Assembly: GCA_018806985.1 (NCBI GenBank)
Contig: JADANN010000198.1
Location: 288,501 to 352,500 of the forward strand
Source of the DNA: Angiostrongylus vasorum
Lineage: Eukaryota > Nematoda > Chromadorea > Rhabditida > Metastrongylidae
DNA length: 64,000 bases
Reading direction: 5' to 3'
Shown: piece by piece, positions 24,848 to 36,859 of the stretch
How the letters are laid out: every line of letters starts with the position of its first letter
Position numbering within the stretch: the stretch's first letter is position 1
Made by a program: the position numbers and the translations under genes
Notes under the pieces: generated by a model
What the model was told of the DNA's origin: nothing
What the model saw: only the letters and a program-made list of their open reading frames with translations
The model's database searches: none

Positions 24848-25700
24848 CCGAAAACTTCACCCGTTCTAGCACCACCGGCCGGCCGTGCAACATTCTCTCA
24901 CCCACTTGAAGGGAACAGCATGCGAAGCAACAAAACAGACGAACGATATTTCAGGTGATAACGATCGGATTTTTTTTCATGTCCATATGATTCGATTCAG
25001 ATTCGGTCGTATTTCATCATACTTATAATTCTTCTTCTTCAAATACATTTTACCCATATAATGACACGAATTCTTGATCCAACTAGATTTTATTTGCATA
25101 TCCTGTTATTTAGTTATGAATAATTCCATTTTGCTCTCCTTTTTCCCTAAGAGGAAATTCCCATTAAAACAGAACATAGCAGCGCCGACGTGTTCATCAA
25201 CGCAGAAGAGCGTCAGAGCAGAGCGCCGATACGAAATCGTAATGTCCCTGGGGGGAGGCCTGCATTATCTTCTATTGAACATCATTTCTGCTTACGGTGG
25301 TGGCAAACTGAGTGATCGATATCGATCAGTCCAGAGGATGCTCGAGCAAAAATTGAAATTTGTAAATATCCGTCCTGTCCTCATCGTTTCCACAATATCC
25401 GCCTATTCAACTGTGAAGTGCATTCATCTATTCAAAACTCTTCTTGGTCATATTCTATCGTCTCCAGATTTTCAGAATTTGTAAGCAACTAGTGTTTTAA
25501 GAGCTGTTTCGCCATCTAGTGAACTGAACACTAGAGTATCGTCTTCTATTTGACTGTTGGACTAAGCAGGTCGTGCACCAGAGATTTCCGCAAACAAACT
25601 GATGCGTAATGTCGAGTAGATGTGGCGCAGACGATTTTCGGATCTCGATCCAGTGCGGTGAGAAAAAAGTACTCGAAAGGCGGAGCCGTTCACCGGTCGC

Positions 25701-25706
25701 TATAAA
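25701..25706 (+). promoter_or_regulatory. TATA box of the collagen gene
   Basis: TATAAA lies 40 nt upstream of the collagen ATG (25741) in a locally GC-rich stretch. Many nematode cuticle collagens have a close TATA box and a short leader; the position fits a start site around 25730. Confidence 0.6.
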
Positions 25707-25740
25707 GCAGGCGACGGTGATTTGTTGAATCCGGCCCAGC

Positions 25741-27514
25741 ATGGACATCGACTCCAGGATCAAAGCCTATCGCTTTGTTGGCTACGCGGCCGTCACGTTC
25801 TCGGCGCTGGCCGTGCTGTCAGTGTGCATCACCCTGCCGATGGTCTACAACTACGTCCACCACGTACGCTCCCAAATGCACTCAGAACTCAACATGTGTA
25901 AGGTAGGTTCTTCAACGACGGCACCTGTCTGCTCTACTACTGACACCAAAAGCCAGGCATCAAAGAATGTGAAAAAATAATGAGATTGATAATAATTCAC
26001 TACTGAAAAGATGCTGGAACAGATCACATTTTCCAGTATTTCCTTCGGTCACTTATTCTATTGCGAATATACACAGGTCCCATTTACCCCTACGGCATCG
26101 TGAAGAAGCTGGTTACAACAGCTTTTATTTTGCTGCGGAATGCACAGCTTCGTACGAAATAAAATCTGATCACAAACAGTCATTTTACCATAGGCTCACT
26201 GGATTTTGCAAATATAAATTGCGCAGCTTATTTTTCATGGATTGTAATCGAAATATACAACCACAAATATTTTCAGAACTCCGGACTGCTGGTGTCTGCG
26301 GTGGGGAAGGAACGCGCTATAACCCTTTCCGAGGGCAACGCGTTCACCACCACACCATGCGGGTCCTTCGTTTCGCCTGTCTCTCAGCTAGCTAGAATCG
26401 AAATATACTTTGTAGAGAATATCGTGAGAAAAAATCCGGCTGATGTTGTGACATGTTTAAGAAGAGGTGGCATCATTAGTAAACATACTGTAGTACAGTA
26501 CACTGTAGTTAATTGTACACCTTGCAAGTGCACCTTCGAAGCCTACTATTGAACGATTTTGAGAAAAAATGTAAAATTCCACGCTCCAACCAGATGATGC
26601 CACGCCGCTTGGTTGCAGTTGTAGAGTAGACCAAGCAGCGAATAATTATTTGACAATATTTCGTTCCGTTTTTGCTACAGTTATGATTTCAAGGTCTCCG
26701 CCAAGAATGTGTGGTCCAATGTATACTCCATAAAAAGAGCTGCCTGGATCCACAAACCGAACAACTAGGAATGTATATGGCGACCAATGCAGCGGCTGCT
26801 GTTTACCGGGACCGATGGGACCAGTCGGAACACCAGGGAAAACCTGGCAGGCCTGGAAAGCCTGGAGCACCAGGCATGCCAGGAATTCCCTGGCCGACCA
26901 CCTCAAGCACCATGTGAACCGGTTACTCCGCCACCATGCAAGCCATGCCCACCAGGGCCACCTGGACCACCTGGACCTCCTGGACCTCCTGGAGATAATG
27001 GAGCACCTGGTGAGCCCGGACCGAAGGGAAATGATGCGCCACCAGGTGAACCTGGACCTAAAGGACCTCCTGGACCTCCTGGACCACCTGGAAAACCTGG
27101 AGCTCCTGGCGAACCTGGTTGGTGTCTCACCATTCTCTTGTTTATTTTTGGTAATCTTATTATTATATGTCCGTCTTCTATTGTTATTTCTATTTTCGTC
27201 GACTTTTTATTTTTTTTCGATTCCAGGAGAACCGGCTATATCTGAGCCTGTGCTGCCAGGTCCACCTGGTCCTCCAGGAAGTCCTGGACCACAGGGGCCC
27301 CCCGGACCACCCGGAACTAGCGGAATCGATGGCGCACCAGGAGAACCTGGACTGAAAGGGCCTGACGGAAAGCCGGGGGGCGCCAGGAAAGGATGGCGAG
27401 CCTGGTCAACCCGGTCATCCTGGTCTGGACGGGCAGCCTGGTGAGAAGGGAATATGCCCGAAGTACTGTGCCGCCGATGGAGGAGTGTTTTTCGAGGATG
27501 GAACGCGACGCTAG
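25741..27514 (+). CDS. Cuticle collagen, three exons
   Basis: Structural protein of the nematode exoskeleton, secreted by the hypodermis and cross-linked. Exon 1 (25741-25902) gives an N-terminal [12 protein letters not shown] block and a membrane anchor (residues ~12-36), as in the DPY-13/COL group. Exon 2 is 26694-27117: SAKNVW..., a CSGCCLPGP cysteine cluster, short Gly-[11 protein letters not shown], then long Gly-X-Y. Exon 3 is 27227-27514: Gly-X-Y ending [20 protein letters not shown] and TAG. Exons fit in phase only if one base is dropped from each of four runs: A5 at 26732, A4 at 26839, C3 at 26888 and G6 at 27375. The corrected length is 289 residues, normal for the family. Intron 1 (791 nt) holds a SINE-B. 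The acceptor of exon 2 reads TTTCAAG; one extra A there would make it TTTCAG. A paralogue symbol cannot be assigned. Confidence 0.93.
26278..26410 (-). repeat. SINE-B copy in collagen intron 1
   Basis: In plus text: GAACTCCGGACTGCTGGTGT, GGGGAAGGAACGCGCTATAA, GCGTTCACCACCACACCATG, GTCCTTCGTTTCGCCTGTCT and CTCAGCTAG. This is the inverted SINE-B head; the 3' body is missing. Confidence 0.85.
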
Positions 27515-27560
27515 TGTGTCCATTATTGTAATATTTGTTAAGTACTATAGAAACAACAAT

Positions 27561-27566
27561 ATTAAA
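27561..27566 (+). terminator. Possible poly(A) signal of the collagen gene
   Basis: ATTAAA lies 47 nt after the collagen stop. It is a common variant of AATAAA; no other candidate is closer. Confidence 0.4.
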
Positions 27567-27599
27567 GACCAAATATCTCTCTCTCTATTTGCACATTAG

Positions 27600-30500
27600 A
27601 GGCGTTTAAGGATCCAAATAGCATATAATAGGAAAATGTTCCTGAAGACATCAAGGGCTTGACTATAAAGTTTTTTGGGGTGTGTGGAAACTAAAAAACA
27701 CTTCTAAATGTAATAAAGAGCCATTAAAGCATATTTATGAAAAAAACTTGCGGAAAGATTACGGTAAGCTGGTGGTTTATAGATTAGATTAAAAATTTTT
27801 TTCTCACTAGTTGTCCGATTGTCAAACCAGCTCCGAATTCAAAATTAAAACCTTGAATAAAATTATATGCAGGAGCGATGTTCTCCTCAACTGAAAGTTG
27901 GACAAATAAACCAAACTAAACAGAAATTGCCAAGTACTCGAGGTTTCTTCGAAGATCGTTTCGATTTATCCCGTAATAAAGTGGAACGGAATGAAACAAT
28001 AAGCATTCGGACTTCTCAAAGCGTAATTATAAATGCAGCTAAGAGAAGGCATATGATGCTAAGAGACCACTAGTTCATGTCAAGTGAAGTGAGAGGGAGG
28101 GTGTGTCCGTAACTACACCGTCTACACTTTTTACACAGCAGATGTGTGAGCCGTTGACCAAAGAATGCAAGCTAGATCTCTCGATTCGGCAGTTCGCTGG
28201 ATAAAGCCACGGCCGGATATCGGCTGTCATTCATTCAGAGGCATGGAGCGGCAGCTAAACAAACATGCAGAAAATGCTACAGCTGTCTAGAAAACATTTT
28301 CAGAATACGAAAATTGAAGGCATTATTGATGAGAACCGTAGCTGAGAGCTTGGAAACCTTTGAATGGTGTAGACACCAGCGAACTGACCAGAAAATCATA
28401 TCATTGCATGCACGCCATCCATAAAGCGAAGCATCGCCAGTGGATATATGGCTTCCAACATCCTTAATTTAATCGTGCCCTGTCACTCGATCGAGTCCTA
28501 TCTCCACGTCAAGTCCATAAGTAGTCAGCGAAATGCCCCCTCAGTGTTGCTCGTCAACTAATAGGATTATAAAAGCTCAAAATTATGCCGGTCTTCTTTT
28601 TTCTTGGTACCTCCTCCTCCTCATACTTCAATAGTTCGCAACAATCTTAATCTTTCTAAGCTCTAGTTTCACATGTATCTATTGATTTTCTTATTACTTC
28701 TTCATTTTCCAACATATTTATGAACACCATTGCTAAATATTAGGTTGATTAAGGAACGATCCTTCAACCTTAGACTTAAAAAAGAAAAAACACGAACCTT
28801 CCAACCAGTATTACCCAACGTTGCTCTTTGAAAGGGTCATTTTAACTAGGAATCATGCTGGATCGAGGCCATTTTACTTTAAGATTGGGTTTTTTCCAGA
28901 TTAGAGACGATTCTTAATAGTAAGTCATTACCAATCAAAATAGAAGCGACTAGAATCTACATGTCTTTACAAACAAATACATTTCTATTCATCCCATCAC
29001 GGCAAACCTTAGCAGTGTCGGTGTTGCCACAGACGCCTGTGCAATTTTTGTAGTTATGACCTTCTTGGTTTTCATGCACAGTCTCCCATATGCACTACCA
29101 ATCTGTCGTGCCCTTTGATTTCTTAATTCGATTGATGAGTCCTTAACCGACACTATACTACGCATAGTTCATCTCTCGCTAAACTCTCAAACGGTTGAGC
29201 ATGGATGTGTTTCATTCAAGATCTTCAGGTGCTCAGTGGCAGTGCTTGACCCAAGTCTCATCGTCGACCTTCCTCATTTCCAAGGCTTTTATCACTATTA
29301 CAGACTTCGGATATCATCGTTGCCGATATTCTCGCCAACCTTCCTCTGGTCAAATGCAATGTTGTCTCTCTGTGTCGTTATCGTTTCTTTATACACAAAA
29401 CTGTTCGAGCATGCCTCACTTGTGATTCTGCTTTTCATTTCAAAAGCTTAGACGGACAGCAAATTTCCATTGGAAAAAAACTGCTAATATATCAATGTCG
29501 ACCAAAACAGACCAAAATCAATCCACAAAAAACTGGCGAAAAGATTGTTCTAAGTCAGCTGAGTTCTCCAAATAGCTTAAACTTTGGTAAAAAATAACTA
29601 CCATCTCTAAATAAGTGACTTTTCAGAAAACTTGCAAAATTTCGGTCATACCGTATCTTAGTTTGATCATAGCCAGGGGATTTTTTTACGAGTGAATCGA
29701 ATATTTAACTAGTCCTGTTCATGGACGGCACAAGAATCTGATCGTGCATCTATCATGCTAAGAGTACGGTGAGTAATACCCTACTTCTTAATGAAGAATG
29801 TCTCCAACAAGTGGAGATCTGCAGAGTCAAAGGTGAAGAGCGCAGCAGTAAGTACGGAAACAAATTTTGAGAAATCCACATTCACTGTTGACTGGTGGTC
29901 CATCCTCATCAACCCCCCGCAGACATCAGCTGGGGAAACAGCTCCTATCAAATGTTTCGTAACTTCTCGATGAAGAAAGCTGTTGTGGCAGCCATGACAG
30001 TAAATTTACAGAAATCCAGTAATGTGGAAAAGAGTTGCGAACGAAACAGTTTTCTCGAAACTTGAGCATATCGATAAAACGAAGTGTGGTTGATGGAAAA
30101 GGTAGAAATCTCGAACTAGGTCGAGCTGACTGATTGCGTCTGGAGAAAAAATGCCTCGCGGGTCCGGATGTGGTCGTTGGGAATCAACGGGCACCGCTGC
30201 CGTAGGCCGCCGAGGGCTTTCGCAGGCTACATCAACCCATTCAGTTTTTATCAGAAGAACTGTTTCATCATCACTCTACTCATCTTCTTCAACTTTTTCA
30301 AACGTCTTCACATCTTTTTTTGACAGAGAAAAAAATGTTTTTAGCACTCTCCTCAGAAATCCCTGATAGACCTACATAGCAACGAACTATAAATAGTGCC
30401 AGACAAAAAGTAGGGAGCCAGATTTGTGAGAAACATCAAGGAAATCAGCAAATATGGCGGCATAAGGGCCGTAGAAATTATGCCTATTTGTTAACAAAAA

Positions 30501-30743
30501 AGTGTCTGCAGTTCACTCCCATCGGAAGTCTTGTCGTATTCTTAACGGATGAAACCATCTAACACATTAATATTTCCTATCGGAAAATTATGTAATTAAG
30601 GCAGGCTCGCAAGAAGTTGGCTTGGGACCGAATAATTTCCGTATTAAATCGAGCATGTCCCTAGTATGCCCACAGCGTTATATAATCCCTGGTACCTTCT
30701 GAAGAAACACTAATTATAACCGCCATTTGCGCTAGGAGCACTT
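27600..30743. other. Unassigned sequence downstream of collagen
   Basis: No SINE head, LINE motif or gene exon could be supported over 3 kb. A frame at 29780-29850 (LLLNEECLQQVEICRVKGEE, followed by GTAAGT) could be an exon but stands alone. Open frames at 29195-29451 overlap in several phases without motifs. Confidence 0.4.
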
Positions 30744-31542
30744 TTATCCATCACGCGGCACGACTCTCCTTGGTTGAATGAACTGGAATTGCGGAAACGA
30801 ACCGACCTTTTTGTTGCCAATCGCTGAGTGGGCAAGCACAGAACTCAGAGTGCTTTCGTTCAACCGAAAACCACTGCTAGAGGAAGGAGCAAGAACCTGC
30901 AAAAAAAATGCATAAGTGCAAAAAGCTGGAATCCACTTCGAATCGGTGATCGATGATCCTGCACAGCCTAGACCGACAGACGACTGTGTTTCGTTCTGCC
31001 TCGCAGTTTCTACATCACTATTATTATTATAAAACATAAATACTAACCAACAAAATAAATGAACAGGTACTAGAATTCGTCAATCATGCACTGGTCTCGG
31101 TTCGAGGGGTTAAAAATTTGATAAAAAATTGCCGCTCTGACTGTGATCGATGTCATTTTTGCTAAGTGGATAAGCTACACCAGAGTTCACCTATCGTATC
31201 CTAATAATATGGTGTGCACTTAATATTATCTGCTGAAGAAAGCGTAATAAACGTCCCTTTGACTTCCTTTGAAAGTCCCACGGATTTCGTATTCAGAAAT
31301 CGTTCTACTCGTGAGAAAGTTCAGTTTTCAACGGAAGTCCACAATAAAACACTTCGAAGTGCACGGAAATGTAGCCACGTAAAAGAGCTGCAGCTACCTA
31401 CATAGTAAAGGGCTTTTTGTCGGAATGGAAGCTGTTGCTTGTACGCACCTGAACTGGCCGAATTTTTGTGCCGGTGTTCAGCTTGATCTCTGGTGCTGAA
31501 CTCAGGAAGAAACGGTGCTGTAAGGTCGAAGTCGAACGACAT
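30744..31542 (-). CDS. Two-exon gene, unknown small protein
   Basis: Exon 1 (31542-31449) starts MSFDFDLTAPFLPEFSTRDQ and ends TCAG|GTGCGT, leaving one base. Exon 2 (31009-30744) follows an AG acceptor in the matching phase, contains ETARQNETQSSVGLGCAGSS and GFRLNESTLSSVLAHSAIGN, and ends in TAA. The joined product is about 119 residues, Ser/Asn-rich and without a membrane anchor. Inside exon 2 a TTTTTTTTGCAG at ~30897 is itself a strong acceptor, so the exon may be split or begin there. No family recognised; coding status rests on matching phase and composition. Confidence 0.4.
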
Positions 31543-32086
31543 TCTGCAAAACTCTACGTCGGCAGTGAATGACGTGCAGAAGACCGGAAACTTTGGATAC
31601 GAATACTCTACACGTAGCGACAAACAAAGGATAAACTCTGTGTTTATGTTAACCATAAGAGAATAAGAATTTTGTTGGAATGAAAACCAAAGATGACTTT
31701 CGTCAAAATCGTTGTCGGTTGTGTAGAATAAAGATGGAGACCTTTAATAAGTTCTACACACCATAGTAAAAGTCAGGCTTCAGTTCAGTTAATTAATTAC
31801 ATTTCTCCGTCTGCTTTTCAATACCTGTTCTGTTTAAGCCAGAAGTCATCGATTCTACCGTGTTTTAGGATGCATAGTATATCTGATGAGTTTTTAGGAA
31901 ACCCACGTGTTGTAATGAGTTGTCAAGCGGGTTTCCCGTCAATGAGGTCTTTTCTTAATGTTCTGCATAGTCGCCGAGCAATTAATATGCAGTTTGAGTT
32001 TAATAGGCTGATATCCTTTTACATATTTATGCTAACGAGATCAAAGAATCTAAACGAGAACGAGTTTAACACACAAATGTAGGCAG

Positions 32087-32563
32087 ATGAACACAGCCTG
32101 GTCAGAACCGACTAAATCGAGGGCGAATTGCGCAAGATGCAGAAATTCGTTCTTCACAGCCATACTTATTCGCGAGCCATTGAGATCAACTAGTCGACCA
32201 TGGGCTAGAAGCCAAAGTAGGAGGGGCACTTTGCGCCGAGGACAACTGAGGACGGGAGGGCGTCGTCGGACGACGCGCAAACACGATTCGACTATCATCG
32301 GATTAAATACTAATTCAACGAACATGTTGTCGAATGTGGAGAGCAACGCAGTTGGCAGTAGTTCTCTCAAGCCGTCTAGTATGAGCGTGAAAATAAATAC
32401 AGCGGAAACCCGAGAACTACATGTGATGGTCATCATAGCTTTTCAATTAAGCCGAACTAGATCCTCGTTCGGATCGTCCGTAAACCACAAAATATTCATA
32501 CATGTACCCCTTGTAAAAAAAACAAACAAAAAGGTTTTGGATGATCAAACCGCATTAAAATGA
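32087..32563 (+). CDS. ORF of 158 codons, coding status uncertain
   Basis: Longest non-repeat, non-collagen plus frame in the 28-48 kb part. The product would be basic in the middle (RSQSRRGTLRRGQLRTGGRR) and Ser/Asn-rich later, with no signal peptide or membrane segment. A 128-codon frame runs the other way over the same GC-rich stretch (32050-32436) and is hydrophobic. No family recognised on either strand. Confidence 0.25.
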   Translation: MNTAWSEPTKSRANCARCRNSFFTAILIREPLRSTSRPWARSQSRRGTLRRGQLRTGGRRRTTRKHDSTIIGLNTNSTNMLSNVESNAVGSSSLKPSSMSVKINTAETRELHVMVIIAFQLSRTRSSFGSSVNHKIFIHVPLVKKTNKKVLDDQTALK

Positions 32564-32824
32564 AGGATACGAGAAATTCAAAGGCACAGAACCAGTGCAA
32601 TGCAGTTTACGACTTAAATAGTTGGAAATATTCTTAATGAGTTCGGTGCAGGTCAACAAAGACTCGAAGGTAATAACAAGGTCTCGAAAAAAATCTCCTA
32701 CTTCCGCTTGCACAACTTTTTAAGGACAACATTCCCAATTAAGCAAGGAACAGTGAAAAGTAGTAAGATCGATCATATGTGAGAAAGCTGAATCCACTAA
32801 AGCTACCGACGGTCGAATGAATTG

Positions 32825-33112
32825 TATTGAATTGGTTAAAGCTCTCGGCGTTGATCTCTTCCTGAGGGATGCGCCATGCATTCGACTTCATTAAGTATCG
32901 TTGGAGGTGATTGAATGCATAACTGGATTTTACAATGACTCGCGGTGGCCTACCGATGTATCGAGCCAGTGCTGCTATCCTACCAGTCAAGTCTGGTACC
33001 AATTTGTCGACCCCGGAGGGATGGAAGGCTTGGTGAGCCATGGGAGCTGGGATCGATTCCACGTGTGTGTCTCAGTGGAGCCTCCAACCACTGCGCCACA
33101 TGCGCTCCTGGG
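32825..33112 (-). repeat. SINE-A copy
   Basis: GTTAAAGCTCTCGGCGTTGA, TGCGCCATGCATTCGACTTC, CAAGTCTGGTACCAATTTGT and an inverted head (CTCCAACCACTGCGCCACAT). Nearly full length; only one tail unit is left. Confidence 0.9.
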
Positions 33113-33227
33113 AGGCTTTACATACATAAAAAAACATCGAGGAAAACTAGGAAATCGTTGTTTACATTATTTAATTGGCTATTTGTAGGATGTAAGATAA
33201 AATCCCTCTGATTCACAAAGATGGGAA

Positions 33228-33285
33228 CTGTCTGTGGTGGTGACGATCTGGGGCAGACTTTGGCCTGGCTGACACTGGTTGTGCG
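33228..33285 (+). repeat. Fragment of repeat D
   Basis: GATCTGGGGCAGACTTTGGCC and GGCTGAC match the sense strand of repeat D (AACCTGGGGCAGACTTTGGC in the copy at 38052-38438). Short and opposite in orientation to the other copies. Confidence 0.55.
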
Positions 33286-34152
33286 GGCGATCCAAGAATC
33301 TAAGTAAACGAGTTTGTGGGATGATTACGACGTGAATCGCTTTATAGGGAGTAACCGTAAATGTAATAAAATTTAGCAGAAAGGGTCACTAAAACAATTT
33401 TGTATATCTTTCATACTAAAAAAACAGCTAATCTGATAAATTCTTGTTTTCAGTGTTAAGGACGAGAAAAACTTTGGAAAAGTTCCTAAAGGGATAGGAA
33501 TAAAAACAAAATATGAAGGGCGTAGGACTTTACACTTTGTCAAAAAAGATAATTCAGCATAGAATTCGAGAAGCCCTAGGACGGAAGTCATCGACTCCAA
33601 AGATTGATCCTCATCGAGCTGCATCTCTGACGATGACTGCCGATGAGCGCATAAGCCTCGTTAGAAGCTATCTTTCTTGCTCTTTTAGCAATGTATTCAT
33701 CTCAAAAATGACCTGCTACGACTACTGATAATCATAATGTTCGACGTTACTGCAAGTGGTTTTTGATCCGCAGACCAATGGGCGACATCATATTGCTCCC
33801 GCATCTGCCCTGCTTCTTAGGTTGGCACCTTGATTATGAGGCAAATTGGCAAACCGATATGCTCATAGCTCAATTCGCTTTCCGAGTTTTGCGATATTAG
33901 TCTATACTTCGCTCCCTTATCAGCATTTTATGCCGTTGATGGAGAAGCTTCCGTCTGCGACCAAGTGGAACTGACAACAATGGAAAGCGACAGCGGGAGG
34001 ATAAACGCGTGTTTCGTTGAGTAGAATGTGATTCACGTTATGGCGTCTAAAGGCGATGGATCAACCGGCAAATGAGTTCAAGTCATTTATTTTTTTGTGT
34101 TATTAATAAGGACTTATTTTAGTTTTCGTTGCTTCTTTAAAATGTCAAAGAT
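33286..34152. other. Unassigned, one exon-like frame
   Basis: A plus frame at about 33541-33660 (QHRIREALGRKSSTPKIDPH, MTADERISLVRS) has protein-like composition after a possible AG acceptor, but no donor or partner exon is clear. The rest shows nothing recognisable. Confidence 0.25.
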
Positions 34153-34428
34153 AAGGTGAGCCAGACACATAATGCGTATGTACGACAGCCGATGGACAAG
34201 AGCCGTTAGTGACTGGATTCCTCGGGATGTTAAACGCACTGCAGGAAGACCGCCGACTCGATGGTCAGAGTTTTCCACGAAAATCCTAGAAGAAAGATGT
34301 GATGCCCAACGAGTTCTTGGAGCGAGAAGAACCTACGGGGAACTCTTACATGCGACAGGGAAAAATGGAAGATTTACTGGCTCCCGCTGGAGTCACTCGA
34401 CGATCGATAGTGTGACAGGTGATTAACA
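34153..34428 (+). mobile_element. LINE-A 3' fragment
   Basis: The frame RMYDSRWTRAVSDWIPRDVK, then [13 protein letters not shown] matches the C-terminus of LINE-A copies 1 and 2, and it continues into the shared 3' end GTGTGACAGGTGAT. A 5'-truncated insertion of about 275 bp. Confidence 0.85.
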
Positions 34429-35346
34429 AGAAATAATTTCTGACTAATAAAAACAAATGGATGCCGACACTAATATATACTAAATGGGCTGTCCATGTAG
34501 GGAATCACTACCACTCTGCCATTTCAGTCGCTGTCACTGTTTATATTAATTTAGAGCCCTTCAATTCTTCATAACCTTCAGGGACGGTGCTGTTCCCGCG
34601 CAGACTTGGCAAGTGTGGCGTTTTGATAAGCGGTTAGCACAGCAGGATCCGAGCTGGATCGAGAAAAGCTGTAGTGTCACAACTGAGTACATAGACTGCA
34701 CCATGAAGCATCAAAAGTCTTTCGGCAGCAGATTACAAGTTACTGCTTGCCACCACTTCACTGCATTCGGATCGATAATCGATCTTCCGAAATCATTTCT
34801 ACTTCAAACATTAGCGACGAAGCATCGAAATATTGGTGCATTGTAGCAAGAACTCTTGTAGATACGAACTGCTGAATATACTGAATCGATGTAGAACAAC
34901 TGAGGAATACCCTACAACTCAATTTATTAATCCTATACTCAACAAAACCACTTTTCCTTGGAATAGAACCCTTGGACATGTTTTCGCCGCTCCTTATGTA
35001 CTTATGACCAACTGATATAAGCATGCCGCTATAAATTGTAGTTACTTAGTGTTCAGTAAAACTCATGTCATCGCTGTAACCCACAAATCATCAGCTAAAT
35101 AAATTGACTGGATACCAGTAAAGCCTGCATGGATACTCTACAGTCTGTCAGTGCTGCTCAACGGGTTCTGCTCATTTGATGGTCACAAAAAGCACTATGT
35201 TTCTTGTATGAAGCCCCTTTTCTATACTTGGTAGCAAGAGTGTAGGCACTAATTATTAGCCGTGCCTTGAGGAGTACAGACTCATGGGTAATCCTTTTTT
35301 CTCCTAGGATGGACGTAGGGCTTCTAATCATTTGGTTACGGGCTTC
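34429..35346. other. Unassigned sequence
   Basis: A TTCAG at ~34580 opens a plus frame (DGAVPAQTWQVWRFDKRLAQ) that may be an exon, but it could not be joined to anything. Nothing else recognised. Confidence 0.25.
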
Positions 35347-35495
35347 TCATTTTAGCGGCTGCCGCGATGCATTCGGTGTATACATGAACGGACCAGCTAG
35401 CGAATTCATGGGTTTCTCTGCCACTTCCGTGAGATGGAGGGGCCCGGGGCGGCGTGGGCGTGGGGGCGTTGGGGACATTCTTCTCCTTAATCCAT
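35347..35495 (-). CDS. Candidate terminal exon, basic Pro-rich C-terminus
   Basis: An AATGTAG acceptor next to 35495 opens a frame of 48 residues to TGA at 35347-35349. The product is RRRMSPTPPRPRRPGPLHLT followed by EVAEKPMNSLAGPFMYTPNA and SRQPLK. The composition suits a cytoplasmic tail. Another minus frame and a plus frame are open over the same GC-rich DNA, and the upstream exon was not found. Family unknown. Confidence 0.3.
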
Positions 35496-36084
35496 CTACA
35501 TTCTGTCCCGCTAAAGTACGTCCCCACTTTCGCTTCCCGATTCCCTCTGAGACACACTAACTGCGGTTACAACTAACAAGCGCCGTATTCCACACATGAA
35601 TGAGACTGTGGTATGTCGAATATCACAGAAAACAGTTAAAATGCATGCTTTGAAATATGCTAAAGTTGAGTGAGAAAGAAAACGCTCATGCATGGATACT
35701 GAAATTTGGAAACTTCGGCAAGACAAAACTTGTGTAGTAAAACTTTCAAGGGAGCTTCGAATAAAACGGGAGCCTTTCATCAGGCAGCTGCTGTGCAAAT
35801 AGCATGTAGTTTAGCGGGGATACGCGAATGAAAATCTCGACATCGCGTGGAATGATTAGAGGGAACGGATAATGTCGTAGCCGGACTTGAGGGGAGGTCA
35901 CAATGGAAAATCGAGAGGCAACACGCCACGTCCGAAACGAACGATTCCGAGAGAAATTAATAACTTTATATTTACAAAATATATTTATCTTAAATTTTTA
36001 AAATATATTTCTAGTGATCTTGTAGTCAACCGCAACTGGATGTACTAAATGATTAAAAAAGTCATAAGATAAAAAAATAAAAAA

Positions 36085-36362
36085 AAGGATAAAGCTCTCG
36101 GCGTTGATCAATCGCTGAGGGATGTGTCATGCATTCGACTTCATTAAGCATCGTTTTAGGAGACTGAATGCATATCTGGCCTTTACAATGACTCGCCGTG
36201 GCCTACCGATGTATCGAGCCAGTGGTACTATCCTCCCGTACAAGTCTGGTACCAATTTGCCGACACCGGAGGGATGGAGGGCTTGGTGGGCCATGGGCTC
36301 GGGCATCGATTCCACGTGTGTGTTACACAGCGCCTCCGACCACTGCGCCACACGCGCCCTTT
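36085..36362 (-). repeat. SINE-A copy
   Basis: AAGGATAAAGCTCTCGGCGT, TGCATTCGACTTCATTAAGC, ACAAGTCTGGTACCAATTTG and an inverted head (CCGACCACTGCGCCACACGC). Nearly full length. Confidence 0.9.
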
Positions 36363-36859
36363 ATGAGATATGCCCTAAATTTTTTTGATAAAGACTCGAA
36401 GAAGACTGATAAGCGGTTTTATAGTAGAATATGCTCTATTGTTCTGGTTTTCTATGCGAACGTTGACAACTTCTTGAGCACCTTCGTTTATCGGGAAATC
36501 TACTTCACACGAATCCATCAGCAGTTTCCCCGATCAATAGAGCTGACCATATCAGCGTCTTCAAGTCTTCTTCTTCGCAATGAAGATGTCCTGCAGGAAT
36601 TTGTTGCTCAAAACGAGAGCTCGATCTAGTTTGATATAATATGTCGGCCAATTTTGCAGAATTCAATGGCTTGCACTGGAAGAATTTCCGTTACACAAAG
36701 TAAAATAAGGATCCCTGTGAAAGTTTATCTCGATTGTTGGCAGCGTTTAGAAAGAATAATTTATCATGGGCTACTAACAACAGCTACAACTTTAAAGGTA
36801 GGTAGGTAAGGTTTAACATCTGCACTGTTTAAATTCGAAAGTAAAAAACTCTATGGATA

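Noticed and set aside
29195..29451. Overlapping plus frames of 71-76 codons as a gene.
   Set aside because: No signal peptide, motif or splice context; the reverse strand is open as well.
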